Of a DNA stretch of 64,000 nucleotides, positions 36,181-49,600 are shown in pieces. Made by a program: the position numbers and the translations under genes. The stretch covers positions 16,055,001-16,119,000 of the forward strand of contig CM062204.1 of assembly GCA_031216445.1 (NCBI GenBank), given 5' to 3'. The notes beneath the pieces were generated by a model. That model saw only the letters and a program-made list of their open reading frames with translations, was not told where the DNA came from and ran no database searches. This stretch comes from Lateolabrax maculatus. Lineage: Eukaryota; Chordata; Actinopteri; Acropomatiformes; Lateolabracidae. The first letter of the stretch is position 1; each line of letters opens with the position of its first letter.

Positions 36181-38429
36181 AATGTCTTTTTATCATGATA
36201 AGTAATGACAGCCGTATGTACAGGAGGAATAATTACAGTGACTAATAACACTTTCAATGTATGTATGGGCATGTGAACGTTGTTATTAAGATAGCCTTGA
36301 AAAACCCCAAACCTATCCTTTAAGCTGCAAAGAGGGCTTGTTCCTGGGTGTTTAAAATGAGGTGCCATATCAACCAAGATAGTCACTCAGTAGTAAAATA
36401 ATAAAAAACATTTGATGAGTTATGAACTTTGATGCCACTCTACTGTACATCATACTGAAAACTTATTGTGAAATCCCAGATGGTAAGTCACTGTTAACGT
36501 TCTACGCTTGAATTCACATTTCAACTCAGTTCACTAAGCCAGCCGGAACTGCATCCTAACATTTTAGACTTCAGGTCTACAGAAACTCACAGGGCAGGAG
36601 GAAGCTTCTCTATCTGATTTTCCTACTCAAATGTAAATAATGCATCAGAACAATCAGACCCGAAGGCACACTCCACAAGAATGACTCTAGCTTTCAGACT
36701 CATGTCTAACTGAAGCTATTACCCTGACAACGTAAAACAACCCTCTCTGAGACATAACATGTTGTTATAGTCACAATGATGCAGTCACATCTGTTTTGGT
36801 TAATGCTGGTGACACACTTGACTGTCACTATCAGAGAGGTAAAGAAATAGGTAAATTGACAAGGTATTATGACATTTGGCATACAACTTCTATTGCACAG
36901 CTTCTTTCTTTCAGTGCTATAAATCCACCTGATACGAAATAAAAACACTTTTTTTACAGCCTTGGAGGTGTGTGGCAGAGTGGGCAGGTCAGTGTACGCT
37001 CCGGTATTACTGAAGTATGTCCTGACAGGATCCCATTTTGTAGCCATGCAAGCCAGGACATGACTGCACTGCAGTTCAGGCTGATAAGTGGGAGGCCTTG
37101 AGGCATAGCAGTTTGTTATATGTGTCTGAGTTTGAGACACTAGTACAGGGAGAGAACATATGTGTAAAAAATGCAGAGAGACAAAAAAAAGTGTATTTGT
37201 TTATGTGACAGTTACTGGACAAAGGAATTTTCAAGTTAAGTATCAAATTTAAAGCATGATGACGGTGACTTCCAGTTCAGTAACAGAGATTAAGTGATTT
37301 TATTTCCTTGTTTCATTGTGTTCAACAGGCCCTCTGAATGTCTCTGCACCACGGTGTGATGTGCAACATGTGCAAATAAGCATCATATTTTACATCTTAC
37401 TACTCAAATTCCAATTGCTTAATGGTGTGGAAATCACATCCTGTTTACCCCCTATTTTACTGTAAGAGTTCATTTGGGCTAAACAAACGGTAAAAAAAAA
37501 AAAACAGAAGCAAAATTTGAATTCTAGGGAAGCTGTTTTACATAATACGTTGACAAATGTATGTACAATGTATCACCCACCACCACTGACATCACTACAC
37601 TCAATATATTACTCATTTGGAAGGCATTTTAAAAACAATGGTTGAATCTTCCTTCTCTCTGTAAATTATTAATTATCATATCCTTGTATGCACACTGAAT
37701 ATCACACTGACTTGACTTCTATCTGAGTCATAGTCCCATGTATGATTTCAGTCTTTTCTCCATTTGACTGAATATGTAAACAGAGAGGTGAATCCCTTTT
37801 ATTCTGCTACTGAAAGGCTTTTTCTCCCTCCACTTGTTTAGTGTCTGAAAGGGAGCAACATGAGCCAACGGACTGTGGGAAACACTTCATGCTCTATAAA
37901 CCTGTCCAACAAGATTCAGCAAAGTTAGGAATCCCTTGACTTGTGCTCTGAAGAGTCCACAAAACGTTCAGTAAACAAAACACGAGTCTGAGTGAAAATG
38001 CTGGTCCACATCAATTTGAAGGTGAAACTTCGTCTCAGCCACACAACAGTTGTCTGACCCTGAATTTATAATACTTCTTGTTAAACTTTATATTTTTATA
38101 TATTTTTAGTAAAATATGCAGTACGGTATTTACAGGACACTTGTAAACTTGTAAATTTTTTATTTAAAAAAAGTATTTTTAACAAAAAGCATAAAAAAAA
38201 ACATTTTCAAAAACATGTACAAGTTGATTTTTCACTAATTGACAGATTGGAACACACATTTCACGATGAAAGATTTTATAAATATGTTTATAACTGTTTG
38301 GTTAGCCTTTTGCAGTCGGTTATAGTTTCCCTTTTTGTGCTGTTTTATATGAACAATACCCCCCAGTGGCATGGATTAAGACCCCTGTGCTACACTGAGA
38401 AAAGATGAGTTAGTGACAGCTCTACAGAC

Positions 38430-41400
38430 TCAGCCATGAGTCAACCTGCTCCGTACATCTGATGGCAGCAGATCCAGCAGGCTGTCCTCTACTATCAGTC
38501 CACTGAGATTCAGCAGGGGACAGTCCCCTATCTCTAGAGGTAGAGACTCCAGACGGTTCCCTTTAATCTCCAGCCGGACCAGCTGGGCCAGGATGGCCAC
38601 CCTGGGGCTAAGACCCGACAGGCAGTTGTTCCCAAGAGCCAGTGTCTTTAGCCTTTTACAGGAGAACAGCTCCTCTGGCAGCGTCTCTAAAGAGTTGAAA
38701 GCAGCGGAGAAGAACTGGAGGCCCTGCAGAATGCCTACCTCAGGAGGAAGAGACGTGAGCTGGTTGTGGGAGACATCGAGGTGCCTAAGTTTGGTGCAAT
38801 AAAACAGCCGAGAGGGAAGCTTTCGTAGCTTGTTCCAGCTAAGGTCCAGTGTCTCCAGGGAATGCAGTTTACTGATATGATCAGGGATGTAAGTGATTTT
38901 GTTGTGCCACAGTCGTAGTGTCACTAAACGGCGGCAGTGTTGTAAGCTCAGAATCTCCTCCACAGTGGTAAGTTTGTTTTCCTTCAGGTCCAACTCCTGC
39001 AGATTGCTTAGACTGAAGACGGCACTTGGGATGCGCTCCAACTCGCAGCCCACTAACTCCAGTGAGACTATGTTGGTTAACTTCTTCAGGGTGCTGAAAG
39101 CTTGGAGCTTGACACATTCATTATAGATGCACAAGCGCTGCAGCTGCAAGGCAACATCCACTACGCTGGGTGGGATTTTAGTAAGGTTGGAGCGGAGAGT
39201 GAGGACTCTCAGAGCTCTAAGCTCTCGAAGGGACTCCAGAGTGGCACTTTTGGACACCTCATTGGTTAGAGGACCGTTCAGATGTAACTCCTCCAGGCCC
39301 TGCAGGGAGTACATCCACATAGGCACCTCTTCCAAACTTTCAAAAGCTAGACGTAGGACCTTTAAATGTGCCTTGAGGTGGTTCAGGGCCGGCAGCTGGA
39401 GCTTTGCAGGGCAGTAGATTAGTGATAACTCCTGAAGCGAGTCGAGCTTTGCCACACTAGCTGGGACGGTGACATTTTTAACTTGCTCCAGTTTGAGTGA
39501 TTCAACTTCGGGAATCTCATAGACTGTGTCGGGGAGCCCTGGCAACATTGACAGGTGGAGCTCCAACCGGTCACTGGTGTTCTTGGCAAGACGGGTGCGC
39601 AGCTTTTTGACGGTCCACTCGTGGTTGAGGTTGAGCTGATAGAGATGGCTCTCACTGACCTCAGACAGAAAGACAGCAAATCTTTTCGAGTAAAGAGCAT
39701 CATATTGGTCCACAAGGTGCAGGAGGAACGCAAAGTCATTCTTCACGTCCGGTATGTCGTTAATACCCGTCTCCAGTCTGACCTGTTCAAAGGAGTACTC
39801 CTTCAGAGGTCTATGAAACAGCCAGTAGAGGCTGTAGATGCACAGAAGTCCATACACTCCCACAAAGCAGATATAGCAGTAGGCAAGCTTGGAGAAAAGA
39901 TGGGCTTTGTTGTGGTTACAGCAATAAATATCAAAACCAGTCAGCTCAGGAGGAACATAACAGCGAACTACTATCTCAATGTTTGCCACCAGCACTGCAG
40001 TGTAGATAATGATTAAAAGGAACTTGAAGACTTTGAGGGATGTTTGTAGCACATACATGAGATACAAGATGTCTGCTTCCTCTACATGAGTTCTGAACTT
40101 CTTCACCTTTTCAAACAGAGCTTTGGCCTGCTCTCCTTCCTTCTTATCCAAGACGGACAGGGTCGACTGAGCCTCTGGACTTTTCTTCTCTGGATTAGAC
40201 TTGACAGACGGGGAGCGAAGGAGCCCCACAGTCTCCTCATCGTCGGCTCTAGAATCTGCGGGTTGTTTTGACATGGTGTTCTTCCTCCAAGTAACCAGTT
40301 TCTCCTCTCCTCTTTCCTCCGAAACCTCACTCAGGGCCCTTGTGGTCCAGGGTGAATCAAAGCACTTCCCGAGGATGGTAACAAAGAGGTCAATTTTAGA
40401 AGATGTCCCGGGGAACTTGAACCAGAAGCTGCTTGCCACCATGAAGATCATAGTGTGGATCATAACGAGGTAAGGGAAGTACTTTGCATACCAGTGGACA
40501 AACCTCTCGTAGCAATAGTGGTTGACAAAGACGTATTGGTGGATGTCCAGGTCGTTCTTGCGACCAGACACCTCCCAGATGATGGGGCTCACAGGTTTGA
40601 CCAGTGTGTGTTGCGACGTCTCATTCTCCCTGTAGTGCCGGATGTGGCTGCAGTCGATGGCTTCGGGGGTCGGGCTGGTAAAGTGGCTGGGTAGGCAAGC
40701 TATCTTGTCTTGGGTGAGCTGTGGAAAATAGACAAATTAAAAAATAAATGAGGGGGCAAAGAGGAAAATAATAGGAATGTGTGACAATGTATTTAGCTAC
40801 ATACAACAAGCAGTCTGTTACTTGGCAAAAAGACAAGAGTCCTTAATTGTACCATTCAAGTAAAAGTGTATCTAAATGGACAACTATAAGATCTTTAAGA
40901 TAAACTCAAGTAAATGTAGAGAAAACCTACTCGTATTTTAATGTATATTTAAACTAGTGTATCCTAACAGGTGACAAATTCAATGATTAAAACTTGAATA
41001 AAAAAGCAGAGAAAGAAAACAACTCCAGATGCCTCCATACAGGGTACGAGGGGTCCCTGAATGGTCTGATGAAATGAACTGTATGATGTGGTCTTCACAG
41101 TCACCAGAGCTCAACCCAATTAATCACATGAGCAATTCTGGACCTGAAATCATCATCAAAAAACCAAATGAGGGAAAATCTTTTGAAAGAATGGTCATCC
41201 CTCCAGTAGAGACTTGAAGAATCTGTACAAAGGAGCACCATTGTTTTGGTGGTCAATGGTGGCTCATTCTCACACTTATTCTCACACTATTTTGTTCTCA
41301 TCTTTAATTTGTCACCCATCCAACATTTGAAACAGAAAATAGGGCATTTGTTGGGGACTATTTTCAGCGGCGGATTAATACACATTTGGTGCCCTAAATG

Positions 41401-42497
41401 GCTCATTGATGTATTTTAAAGACAAGAATGAACGTCTGTGGCACAGACGAATACGTTAGAGTGTGATCAATTTATTGTTGATATTGGTCTTTTTTAGGGA
41501 TTTATTGACATTGAGAAAAATATAGACTATCACCAGACTTATCAGTTGATACTGGAATTGATTTTACAGAAAGTGAATATCGTATTGCAATATAAAATTG
41601 ATAGAATAGATAGAATATTTTATCCATATGGCCTACTCATGGTAATCAGATGTGACATTTCATCAGGGCTTATTTATCTTTATTTCACAAACACTTACTG
41701 CCTATTAGTAAAGTTACCTCACTCCAACCTTATTTCAGTGTCATCTGTGTTTTTCTGTGAGCAACAGTTAAACTTCTGATGGTGTAGATTAATGTACAGG
41801 TCTGTTGTCAGTATGGCTGTGTCACTACAGTTACACTAATTAGGAGAATAGACTATCTGCTTTTGTTCTTTAAAAAACAACACCTACAAATGTATCTCTG
41901 TCTACAGAGAGCGATGTGTTAATATATTTAGCAGAACTGATGTTATTAACACAAATTACATATTAATTCCTTTGCTTTTCTTCTGTGCTATTTTAATATG
42001 ACACAGAAATGATAATCAGGTGGTGAGAGACACATTAAGCCGCAAGTTAGCGATCTGAATCTGCAGTAAGTGGGTCAGGAAAGACAAGTTAGTTCAGTTA
42101 CACAGTCTGTGTTTATGGCTGACTCGGAGGTCAGATATTGTAGGAATGACTGCAGCATGTGCCAATACACAGAGAGGGAACAAAATACTCCTCCAAGTTA
42201 CCCTGATATGCCGCAATAGACACAAATGATCAGGCAGGTTAGGTTACATTAGGTTAGTAATAATGATGTTTCTAAATCTGTTTCCACCTATCATTTAAGG
42301 ATTTTAGAGCTTATATTAGTTTATATCACAAAGTGGCTGGTTTGTAGGTGCCTCACCTGCAAGGTGCACCCAAAGACTCCAATCATAAGCATAGCAACGC
42401 ACAGGTACTCTGAGAAAACATCCCACCACGGTTTCAGGACCCGCAACTTCGAGTTCTGCTCTGTGCCGAGGTTTCTGAATTCACCCAGTGGGATCAT
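38430..42497 (-). CDS. lrrc8e: Volume-regulated anion channel subunit LRRC8E, 2 coding exons
   Basis: Subunit of the hexameric VRAC channel, which assembles with LRRC8A and conducts chloride and organic osmolytes on cell swelling. Coding exons on the minus strand are 42497-42357 (47 codons, donor GTGAGG) and 40718-38430. They join in phase 0 to 809 residues (human LRRC8E 796). The N-terminus starts MIPLGEF and has the family motif KPWWDVF. TM1 ends VFGCTLQ; an extracellular loop with conserved cysteines follows (CLP, IDC, HYCYE); TM2 is near 129-147, and TM3 and TM4 bracket VLDKKEGEQAKALFEKVKKF. After TM4 come WLFHRPLKEYSF, DIPDVKNDFAFLLHLVDQYD, KRFAVFLSEVSE and a C-terminal leucine-rich repeat array. 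VFGCTLQ, GTSSKI, CCNHNKAHLFSKLA and the FHRPLKEYSF boundary agree with LRRC8E rather than A-D. A single large exon for most of the protein is normal for the family. Human LRRC8E is also on 19p13.2. Confidence 0.9.
41020..41325 (+). mobile_element. Decayed Tc1/mariner transposase fragment
   Basis: A short frame (41029-41217) reads SQSPELNPINH, a worn form of the SPDLNPIEHLW block near the catalytic Asp of Tc1/mariner transposases, followed by frame-disrupted sequence and CTTTAATTTGTCACCC. It lies in the lrrc8e intron on the opposite strand. No full transposase remains. Confidence 0.6.
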
Positions 42498-43210
42498 CCT
42501 GGCTGCTGCTCCACACTGACGGAAGAAAAGAGACGAAAAGACTGAACACTGAGGCTAAAATAGGCTTCCAACACAGTGCTGTCTCTGGAGAACATCTTGT
42601 CAAAGGTTTTAAAGTTGTATGACACAAAAAGACACTATGGGACTGTGCAGTCCAATAAGGTTTGATCATGCAGAGGCTGGCTACAAGCTTTGTGGTCTTG
42701 AATGAATGAATAAACCCTCCGCCCTTCTACTGTAGGTGGGTTCAAAGTAGATAAACCAGTTTGAGAACAATGTCGGACAACAAAAAGTAACTATTTCAGG
42801 AGAGGGCTGGGGGACTAATTTGAGATTATTTTCCCTTATAGTCAGTAAATTGTGAGGTTTTAAAAAATAGCCAACTCAACTACTGTAATTACACAACTAC
42901 ATCAAAATGTATCCATTAGTTTACTAAGTTTCTGATGTGAATTATCTAAACGTGACAGTTAACACCGGCAGGCAAAAAAAAAAAAAAAACTTTTTGTGGG
43001 ATTTGAATCGTCCTGTTCATAAACTAACATCCATTAACTTTTATCGCTTCAAAATAGTTTCAGTCTTGTCCCTGAGATATCGGCGTATACAGCGGAGTAA
43101 AACGCGTCGCATGCAGCTTTAGGCAGGTGAGTTTGACTTACCTGCGCCCGCAGAGCATCCACTGCTGCCCGCTGGGACACGGCAGGCTTTTTCTCATCGT
43201 GAAAGACGAG
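42498..43210 (-). promoter_or_regulatory. lrrc8e: lrrc8e 5' UTR exons and upstream region
   Basis: On the minus strand, an acceptor (CCGTCAG) begins the first coding exon at 42515, giving 18 nt of UTR before the ATG. A strong donor (CTGCGGGCGCAG|GTAAGT) at 43142 probably ends a non-coding first exon in the GC-richer 43142-43210 segment. Inferred from splice signals only. Confidence 0.5.
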
Positions 43211-43219
43211 CGCACCGGT

Positions 43220-44326
43220 GTCAAGTTACCAAGGAACAACGCGGGACACCCGGTCGAGATTTGCAAAATAAAGCCGCCCTCAACGAGCCAGTTCACCACC
43301 TCTGAGCGCTAACTTTACAAAAGAGGAATAAATACAGAGACTTTGAGTGGCCCGCCGGAGCTCTGGGGGCCTCTGTTGTACATTAATAGATCTTTAACCC
43401 ACACATCTCTTCTCCGTGCTCATATTACACCGAGCTGCAACTCTTTTACCCCGTTGTCCGTCAAAAGTTCTAATAAAATTTTCTATTTTCCCATTTTAAA
43501 AATGAATACAAAGAACATTAATAAAGGGGTGAGATATATGTCTTTCTTTCATTCTTTTTTCAAGTTTGACTGAGCAAATAGTCCACAACAGGGCAGAATA
43601 GTGTAGGCTACTCATATTATACTATATTTGATATTCTATGTTAAATTTTTGTACAATACAAGATACAAGATAGTATACTGTTTTATTACATTATATACTC
43701 TATTATATTTCTAATATAATTCTATATTAATAAAGACAAACACTAAGGGGCCTGTCATTACTTTGGTACTGTGACATCACTGTAGACTACAGTATTTATA
43801 GTATATCATGTCAAATCAAAAAGGTAAGATTGTACTGCTGTAAGGTAAAAATATAAGTAAGACCCACTGAGGATCTAATGGTTGAGTCATGTGGAGGCTG
43901 CCTGCTGGATTTAGAGATATAGGTCTATAACATGAATTAACTTATTTAAAATATTACATGGAAAGCATCCATCTGAAATATATTAAAGAGCATTTTAGGG
44001 CACGGTAACTACAAAAGCTCAAACTGATTCCTTTGTTGAGTTCTGCTGGTGTCTTTCTATGTTTGACAGGATTATGTCTTGATCCCCTTGTAAGCCCACA
44101 TAGTCAGGGCAGTTTTCCTCCTGGATAATATAATAATGGTCTAGCTCATCCACCTGCCAGGTTTAGCAAGGAAATGAGATGTGTTGGCAGCAATCATGGG
44201 TGGTCGATTAATGGCACACTTGCCACAGTTTTAGACTGACTGAAATACAAAATAAAAAATGAAAAATGTGGCTTGCCTATTGGCTTCTATATTAAAATCT
44301 AAATTGGTGACTTGTTCATGTTAAAT

Positions 44327-44382
<56 letters not shown>

Positions 44383-46672
44383 AGTGGATGGGTAAAGGTT
44401 TTGTTGAGTATAAAAGAGCTTTAGCTCCCTCTGGTGACCACTGATGCTTTGAAAACCTGCATAAACTTCAATTCTCAAACAAAAGACTTGAAGACATCAG
44501 GTAGATGCTTCACATCAAAACAAATATTCCTGTGGTTATAGACCTAATAAAATCAACATGTCTATAGATCAGAACTATTGAAACATTACAGGACAACAGC
44601 AGTACAATAAACATATATTTTACTTTACAATGTATTATTGTACAGGGTATTTTTTGCTGGAAAAAGAAAATGTACAAAGCAGACCTTAAATATTTCTAAT
44701 TTCCATTCCAACTACTGACAGACAGGAAAAAAAGTCCCTTTCAAATTGAAGCAATTTTTTTTACAAACATCCAAAATTAGCATCAACAGGCATTCCTACT
44801 TAGTTACAATGCATGCTAGTTATTCAAAAACACAACACCAGAGTCCAATTCAATACAAAGCTGATGTCAGTTTAGAGGAACGAGAAAACCAAAAAGGATC
44901 TCAACACATAAATAAAAAAAGTGAGCTCTGAAATTCTGTACAAGACTTTTTTAGAATATCAATGTACAAAACATCACTTAAAAACCTTTGTAGCTTAAAT
45001 TGCTGTTACAAATACACTTTTTTAAGCAAGTTTTTGTCATTAGCATACAATGTCTGAACACTAATGCACAAACATGGTCACTTCAGTTTCTGAGGTCTGG
45101 TGGAAGTGAAAATGTAAAAGTCAACTGCAAGGGGAAGTTCTCAGTTGTGTCAGTAATTAGTGCTTTCATAAAACACATTCAGAGAGACGTTTGAATCCAG
45201 GTTTTCTAAATGCTACAGGATTCCCTTTCCTCTAAACACAATCAAAACCTTCATTTTCTTGGCACTCCACATACCAATCGTACTGGACCTGACTCTCTGG
45301 CTGCCTTACAAGAGAGAACACTCAATAATTTGCAGACATCTTTTCCAAAAACAATCCACATTTTATTAACCTACCAGTGGCTATTAGTGAAAAGACGCAT
45401 TTGTTACTCTGCAGTTACTGTACGGTCCTGCTTCTCTTGTACCAACACATGAATTTGAGATTCTGAGGCCTCACGCAAGAACCACTTTGATTAAATCTTA
45501 AATTGATGTACGAATGAATTATGAGCATTTGTGGGAATCACCAAATATCTTAGGTACACACAAAATTCAGGCCTGTCGTATGAGTCATGTACAGACACGA
45601 ATCACGGCACAACTCAACTTATGTTGGCAGCTACAGTAATATTTTCATTTTTTTTGGGAACCACTAATACTACAGGCAGCGTTAAATGTGTAATGTGATA
45701 ATCTCTTGATTTCCGACATCAGCACCTGAAGCTCCACAGTGTGAAATTATTGCAGTTTTATTCCTGGTTGTCAATTATGTGAATTAAACTTGCCCGCTAA
45801 CAGAGCGGATCAACAAGCCTTAATATAGAAATGTGGGCGCATTGATTAAGCTAATTATTAAGTCTCATCAATGCGCAGCTACTCATGAACAGGTGGAATT
45901 CACCAGTTTGTACAGTTAAGCGTTTGCTGAATCACACTAAACACTATAGGATGAGAATACACAAACTGTTCTTGCATGAGGCCCATTGTCATGTATAAGC
46001 TTCATGTTGTGATGTTAATTTAACTGATTAATCTGTGCCTGTCCATCAAAGCACCTCAAGACAATATACTGATGACAATAATGCCCACAGGCATTGTAAT
46101 GGCACTTGAACTCTACTGCTTATGTTGACAAATGCAATTATTTTTTCATACAATGGGATCATTTGATTTATTTCTTTTCTCCCCTCAGATTTAACTTTGC
46201 ATGGGTTGCTCTTAAAGTGTAAAGGGATGACTCTTTGACCCTCTCTTTTCAGCATGCAGCCCTTTCCTCCTGTGGGTCAAACCTGGGAGATGATGGTCCG
46301 ACTGAGGACTTTTAATATCAGATCTGAACATGCAGATAGATTGAGGTCTCAGATTTACCACAAATTAATCAAATTTCAGGTCTTTGACTGTAGGATCAGG
46401 GGTCATACTTGAGTTGGAGAGTCCAATGCAGATATCCAAACTACTTTTTGTCACCTTATAGATGAGTATCAACACTGCACTTTTAAAATAAAGTGTAACA
46501 GATGTTGTTTTTTTAAATTCATAACAAGTATGATCCCTAGAATCAGTGAGGCAGCATGTGTTGCTTCGGATCACCTCTGTCTCTAATCAGCTGCGAGGGT
46601 TTTATTTTTATTAGGGAAGCCAGAGTGGAGATTCAGGGTCTGTGCATGTGTGACAGGGTCTAGCGATGACCA
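43220..46672. other. lrrc8e upstream spacer and presumed keap1 3' UTR
   Basis: No coding gene seen. Candidate minus-strand poly(A) signals (TTTATT on the plus strand) for keap1 occur at 45757-45762 and 45362-45367, suggesting a 3' UTR of roughly 1 kb. A long trinucleotide microsatellite occupies 44327-44382. The remainder is AT-rich. Confidence 0.45.
44327..44382. repeat. ATG trinucleotide microsatellite
   Basis: 56 bp of uninterrupted ATG units (nearly 19) in the lrrc8e/keap1 spacer. It is not in an exon. Confidence 0.95.
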
Positions 46673-49600
46673 TCATGTGCCTTTGCCGAAGGGCCCGCTG
46701 TGCTGCTGATTCTGGTGAGAGCTAAAACCGGAGTTGGCTGACTGATAGGCCGGTGACGACGCACCATTCTCCCTTTCGGACCTGTGACACTCTGGCAGTT
46801 CTTTCTGGCACGGCTCCATGGTAACGGCCACACCCACGCCGCTCCGCCCCGACGTCATGTGCGTCACCTCTGACCAGGTGTCTTTCTCTGGATCGTAGCA
46901 CTCCACGCTGTCCAGGAAAGTGTTGCCATCGTAACCTCCTGCAAACATCACATTGACATTTCATTCTATGGAAACTGTTTTTTCCCCCCACTGATTTAGC
47001 ATTGTCAAACACTGCATTGAGTTTTCATTTTTTTTATTTCACACGTTCGTCTTTCTTGTCAAAATATGGTGCCTACATTACCCATAATGCAATTAAACTG
47101 GCAACAGTTCAGATTCGGGGTGCCCTAGTATTATTCATACTGACACTCTGCATTGCTTACAGGGACATGTAAATGGAATAAAATTCTGATTAATGATGCA
47201 ATCCGCTAATGACTGAATTTGATTTAAAATACATGGATCGAGGTTTGATACAGAAGCCACGATCATGATTTTTATTGTAGGGTTCTGTTTGACTGAAATT
47301 AGTAAAGCACATATTTTGAAAATAAAATATGCAAAATAGTATTTTCTGTTTCACCATTCTTGGCTTTTATAACATGTTTTCTTGTAGCTTCCAGTGTAAA
47401 CTGAATATAGAGCTGCATCAGTGAATAAATAAACCATCTTGTTTCATGAGCACATCTTTATAACCACAAAATTAAACTTAAGAAACAAAAATGCCTAGAT
47501 ACTTTAAGAATGTCCTCATTAATATTAGGAACAAATGTATGAAGTTCGTTGGACTAACATCAGTTAGCTGGCCACTACCCTAATGTACAAAGCAAATGTG
47601 GTCAATTTTTAAGACTAAACAGTGCCTGCAGCACATTCAAGACTACTACTTTAGTTTAGTGCTTTTACTCTCAATAGGCTGTTTCCAGTTACACTACTAC
47701 TCACCCAATACATAGATGCGTCCATGTAATGCAGTGACTCCCAGAGCACTGCGTCGGTGCCTCATGGAGGCAGCAAAGCTCCACGTATCGGTTTCCACAT
47801 CATAGCGCTCCACTGTGTTCAGCTGGTTGGTGCCATCGTAGCCGCCCATCACAAAGATGCGATTCCCAAGTGAGCACACACCTAAAAAAGGGTCAAAGGG
47901 TCATTAACGCCTAGATTATTTTATCTAGATATGGACACACTGTAAAAAATCCTGCAAACATTCACCGGAGGTTTTAAAACTCCAGGTGACTTTATGTACT
48001 GGACGTTTAGAAATAAGTTTAAAATAAGTGAATCTCTGCACTGTTACATTTGAGCAGTAGTCATTTACACAGATATTCTGGAGGATGTGTAAATACAGAT
48101 AATCCTTCTTTGATGAAGGCAGGATGTTTTTTTTTCCCTAATAGAATATTCTTTACTTGCACGGCCAATTGAGAGTCCAAACTGAAAGCTTTCCATCTCC
48201 TCCTTACCAGCTCCAGAGCGCACAGTGTTCATGGGGGCCATGGTCTTCCACTCGTCCTTCTCAGGGTTGTAGCACTCACAGGAGCTGAGCCGATTGGCAC
48301 CGTCGAACCCCCCCACAGCGTAAAGCAGCCGGTTGATGACTGCAACACCCACACCGATACGCCGTGTCAACATGGGTGCTACCAACTGCCACAGGTCCCT
48401 TTCTGGATCATACCTGGAACAATACACATTTATTTGTTTTATTGTTATTATTCTCTATTTTCCAGTGAGGGCTGCAGTGGTTCACACTATCCCCCAGTTT
48501 CATGCCTCTCTCTGCAGGCACCCAACCAACAAGTAGGAGTCGCCAGTACAGCAACAAGTACGGGAACCCTTGCCTGGCCTTCCAACTGCAAAACACGGCT
48601 TATTTTGTTTGCTGGGATGCACAACCAAACCAGTTTCCAGCATTTGTAGTTTGATTCTACAACACTTATGAGTCGCATCTTTTATCTGAGTCACTACAGC
48701 GGCATTCAGACAGGTTGGGCATGTTCCTTTTTCAGTCATTGTGGTGTGCCTAGTTTATATTTGCTATTTGTTACTGCTTTCCGGCCTGCTTCATCTAAGG
48801 AGCAAAGTCAGAGTTTGTGTAAATCTTCAACTGTGAATTATGATTTACATAATTCCCTGTATTACAGATAACCTGTCAGGTTAAAGTGCCACAGGTTCCT
48901 GTCTGGCTCTCAGTCCTGCCTCCACATCAGGTCAAATACGTTAAACAATGTTGATGGGCTTGGTGCTTAACATCCTCCAGCGTTTTATTGTTCATTAACA
49001 TTTATGTTGTTTCTCGCTCAATGTCCAGACCAACTGTTGAGAAGAAGGCAAAAATGCCATTTTCCAGTTGTAAATTATGAACGGTGTGAAGGAGGGTGGG
49101 TAGTTAACTCAGGGTTTTCTTTTGAGTATATTAAGTAAGACAAGTGGGGAATATGACAGCTAATTGGTTGGAGGGCTGAGGGTGAGAAAAGACTTTGATA
49201 TTCTATTTTTAACCATCACATCATATGAAGTTTAGTTTTATAACACAAAACACTTCCGTGTGGATTAAAGCTCCCTCACTGAACTAAAATATATTACAGG
49301 AAGCAGAACAAAACCAGTTAATTTCCAGGAAGTTACATGATTCCTGCTCTTGGGGCACTGATTGTAAACAGACCAGAGCATAAACCTGTCTTAAAATGTC
49401 CTCTGTTGGACTTCCCCTATTGCTTATTTATTACTGAATCAATGCACTAAGCCAAACCACAGAAACACATATTGACAGTCAAACAAATCTCAATTCAATG
49501 GCCACCTGCAGTACACTGAAAGGAGTTACCTGTTGCTAGTCAAAGAATAAGGCTGGTGTTACGCATTTTTTAATATAATCAACAATAAATCAGGCTGTGC

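Larger units (their letters stand above)
33211..38100. other. Spacer between cdkn2d and lrrc8e
   Basis: The region between two converging genes. It contains an interspersed repeat (34440-34895), a hairpin (35553-35627), a reverse SINE (35855-36014) and a repeat fragment (36020-36180). The last part, toward 38430, is probably lrrc8e 3' UTR; TTTATT at 38159-38164 is a candidate minus-strand poly(A) signal. Confidence 0.55.

Noticed and set aside
39555..40016. Plus-strand 153-codon frame inside lrrc8e
   Set aside because: Antisense shadow of the lrrc8e large exon.
38430..40592. LRRC8 as a single-exon gene starting at 40592
   Set aside because: That start lies inside the extracellular loop. The missing N-terminus with MIPLGEF and TM1 is in the upstream exon 42357-42497, and the splice phases match.
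44327..44382. ATG repeat as a coding or regulatory array
   Set aside because: It is a simple microsatellite outside any exon, with no spacer pattern.
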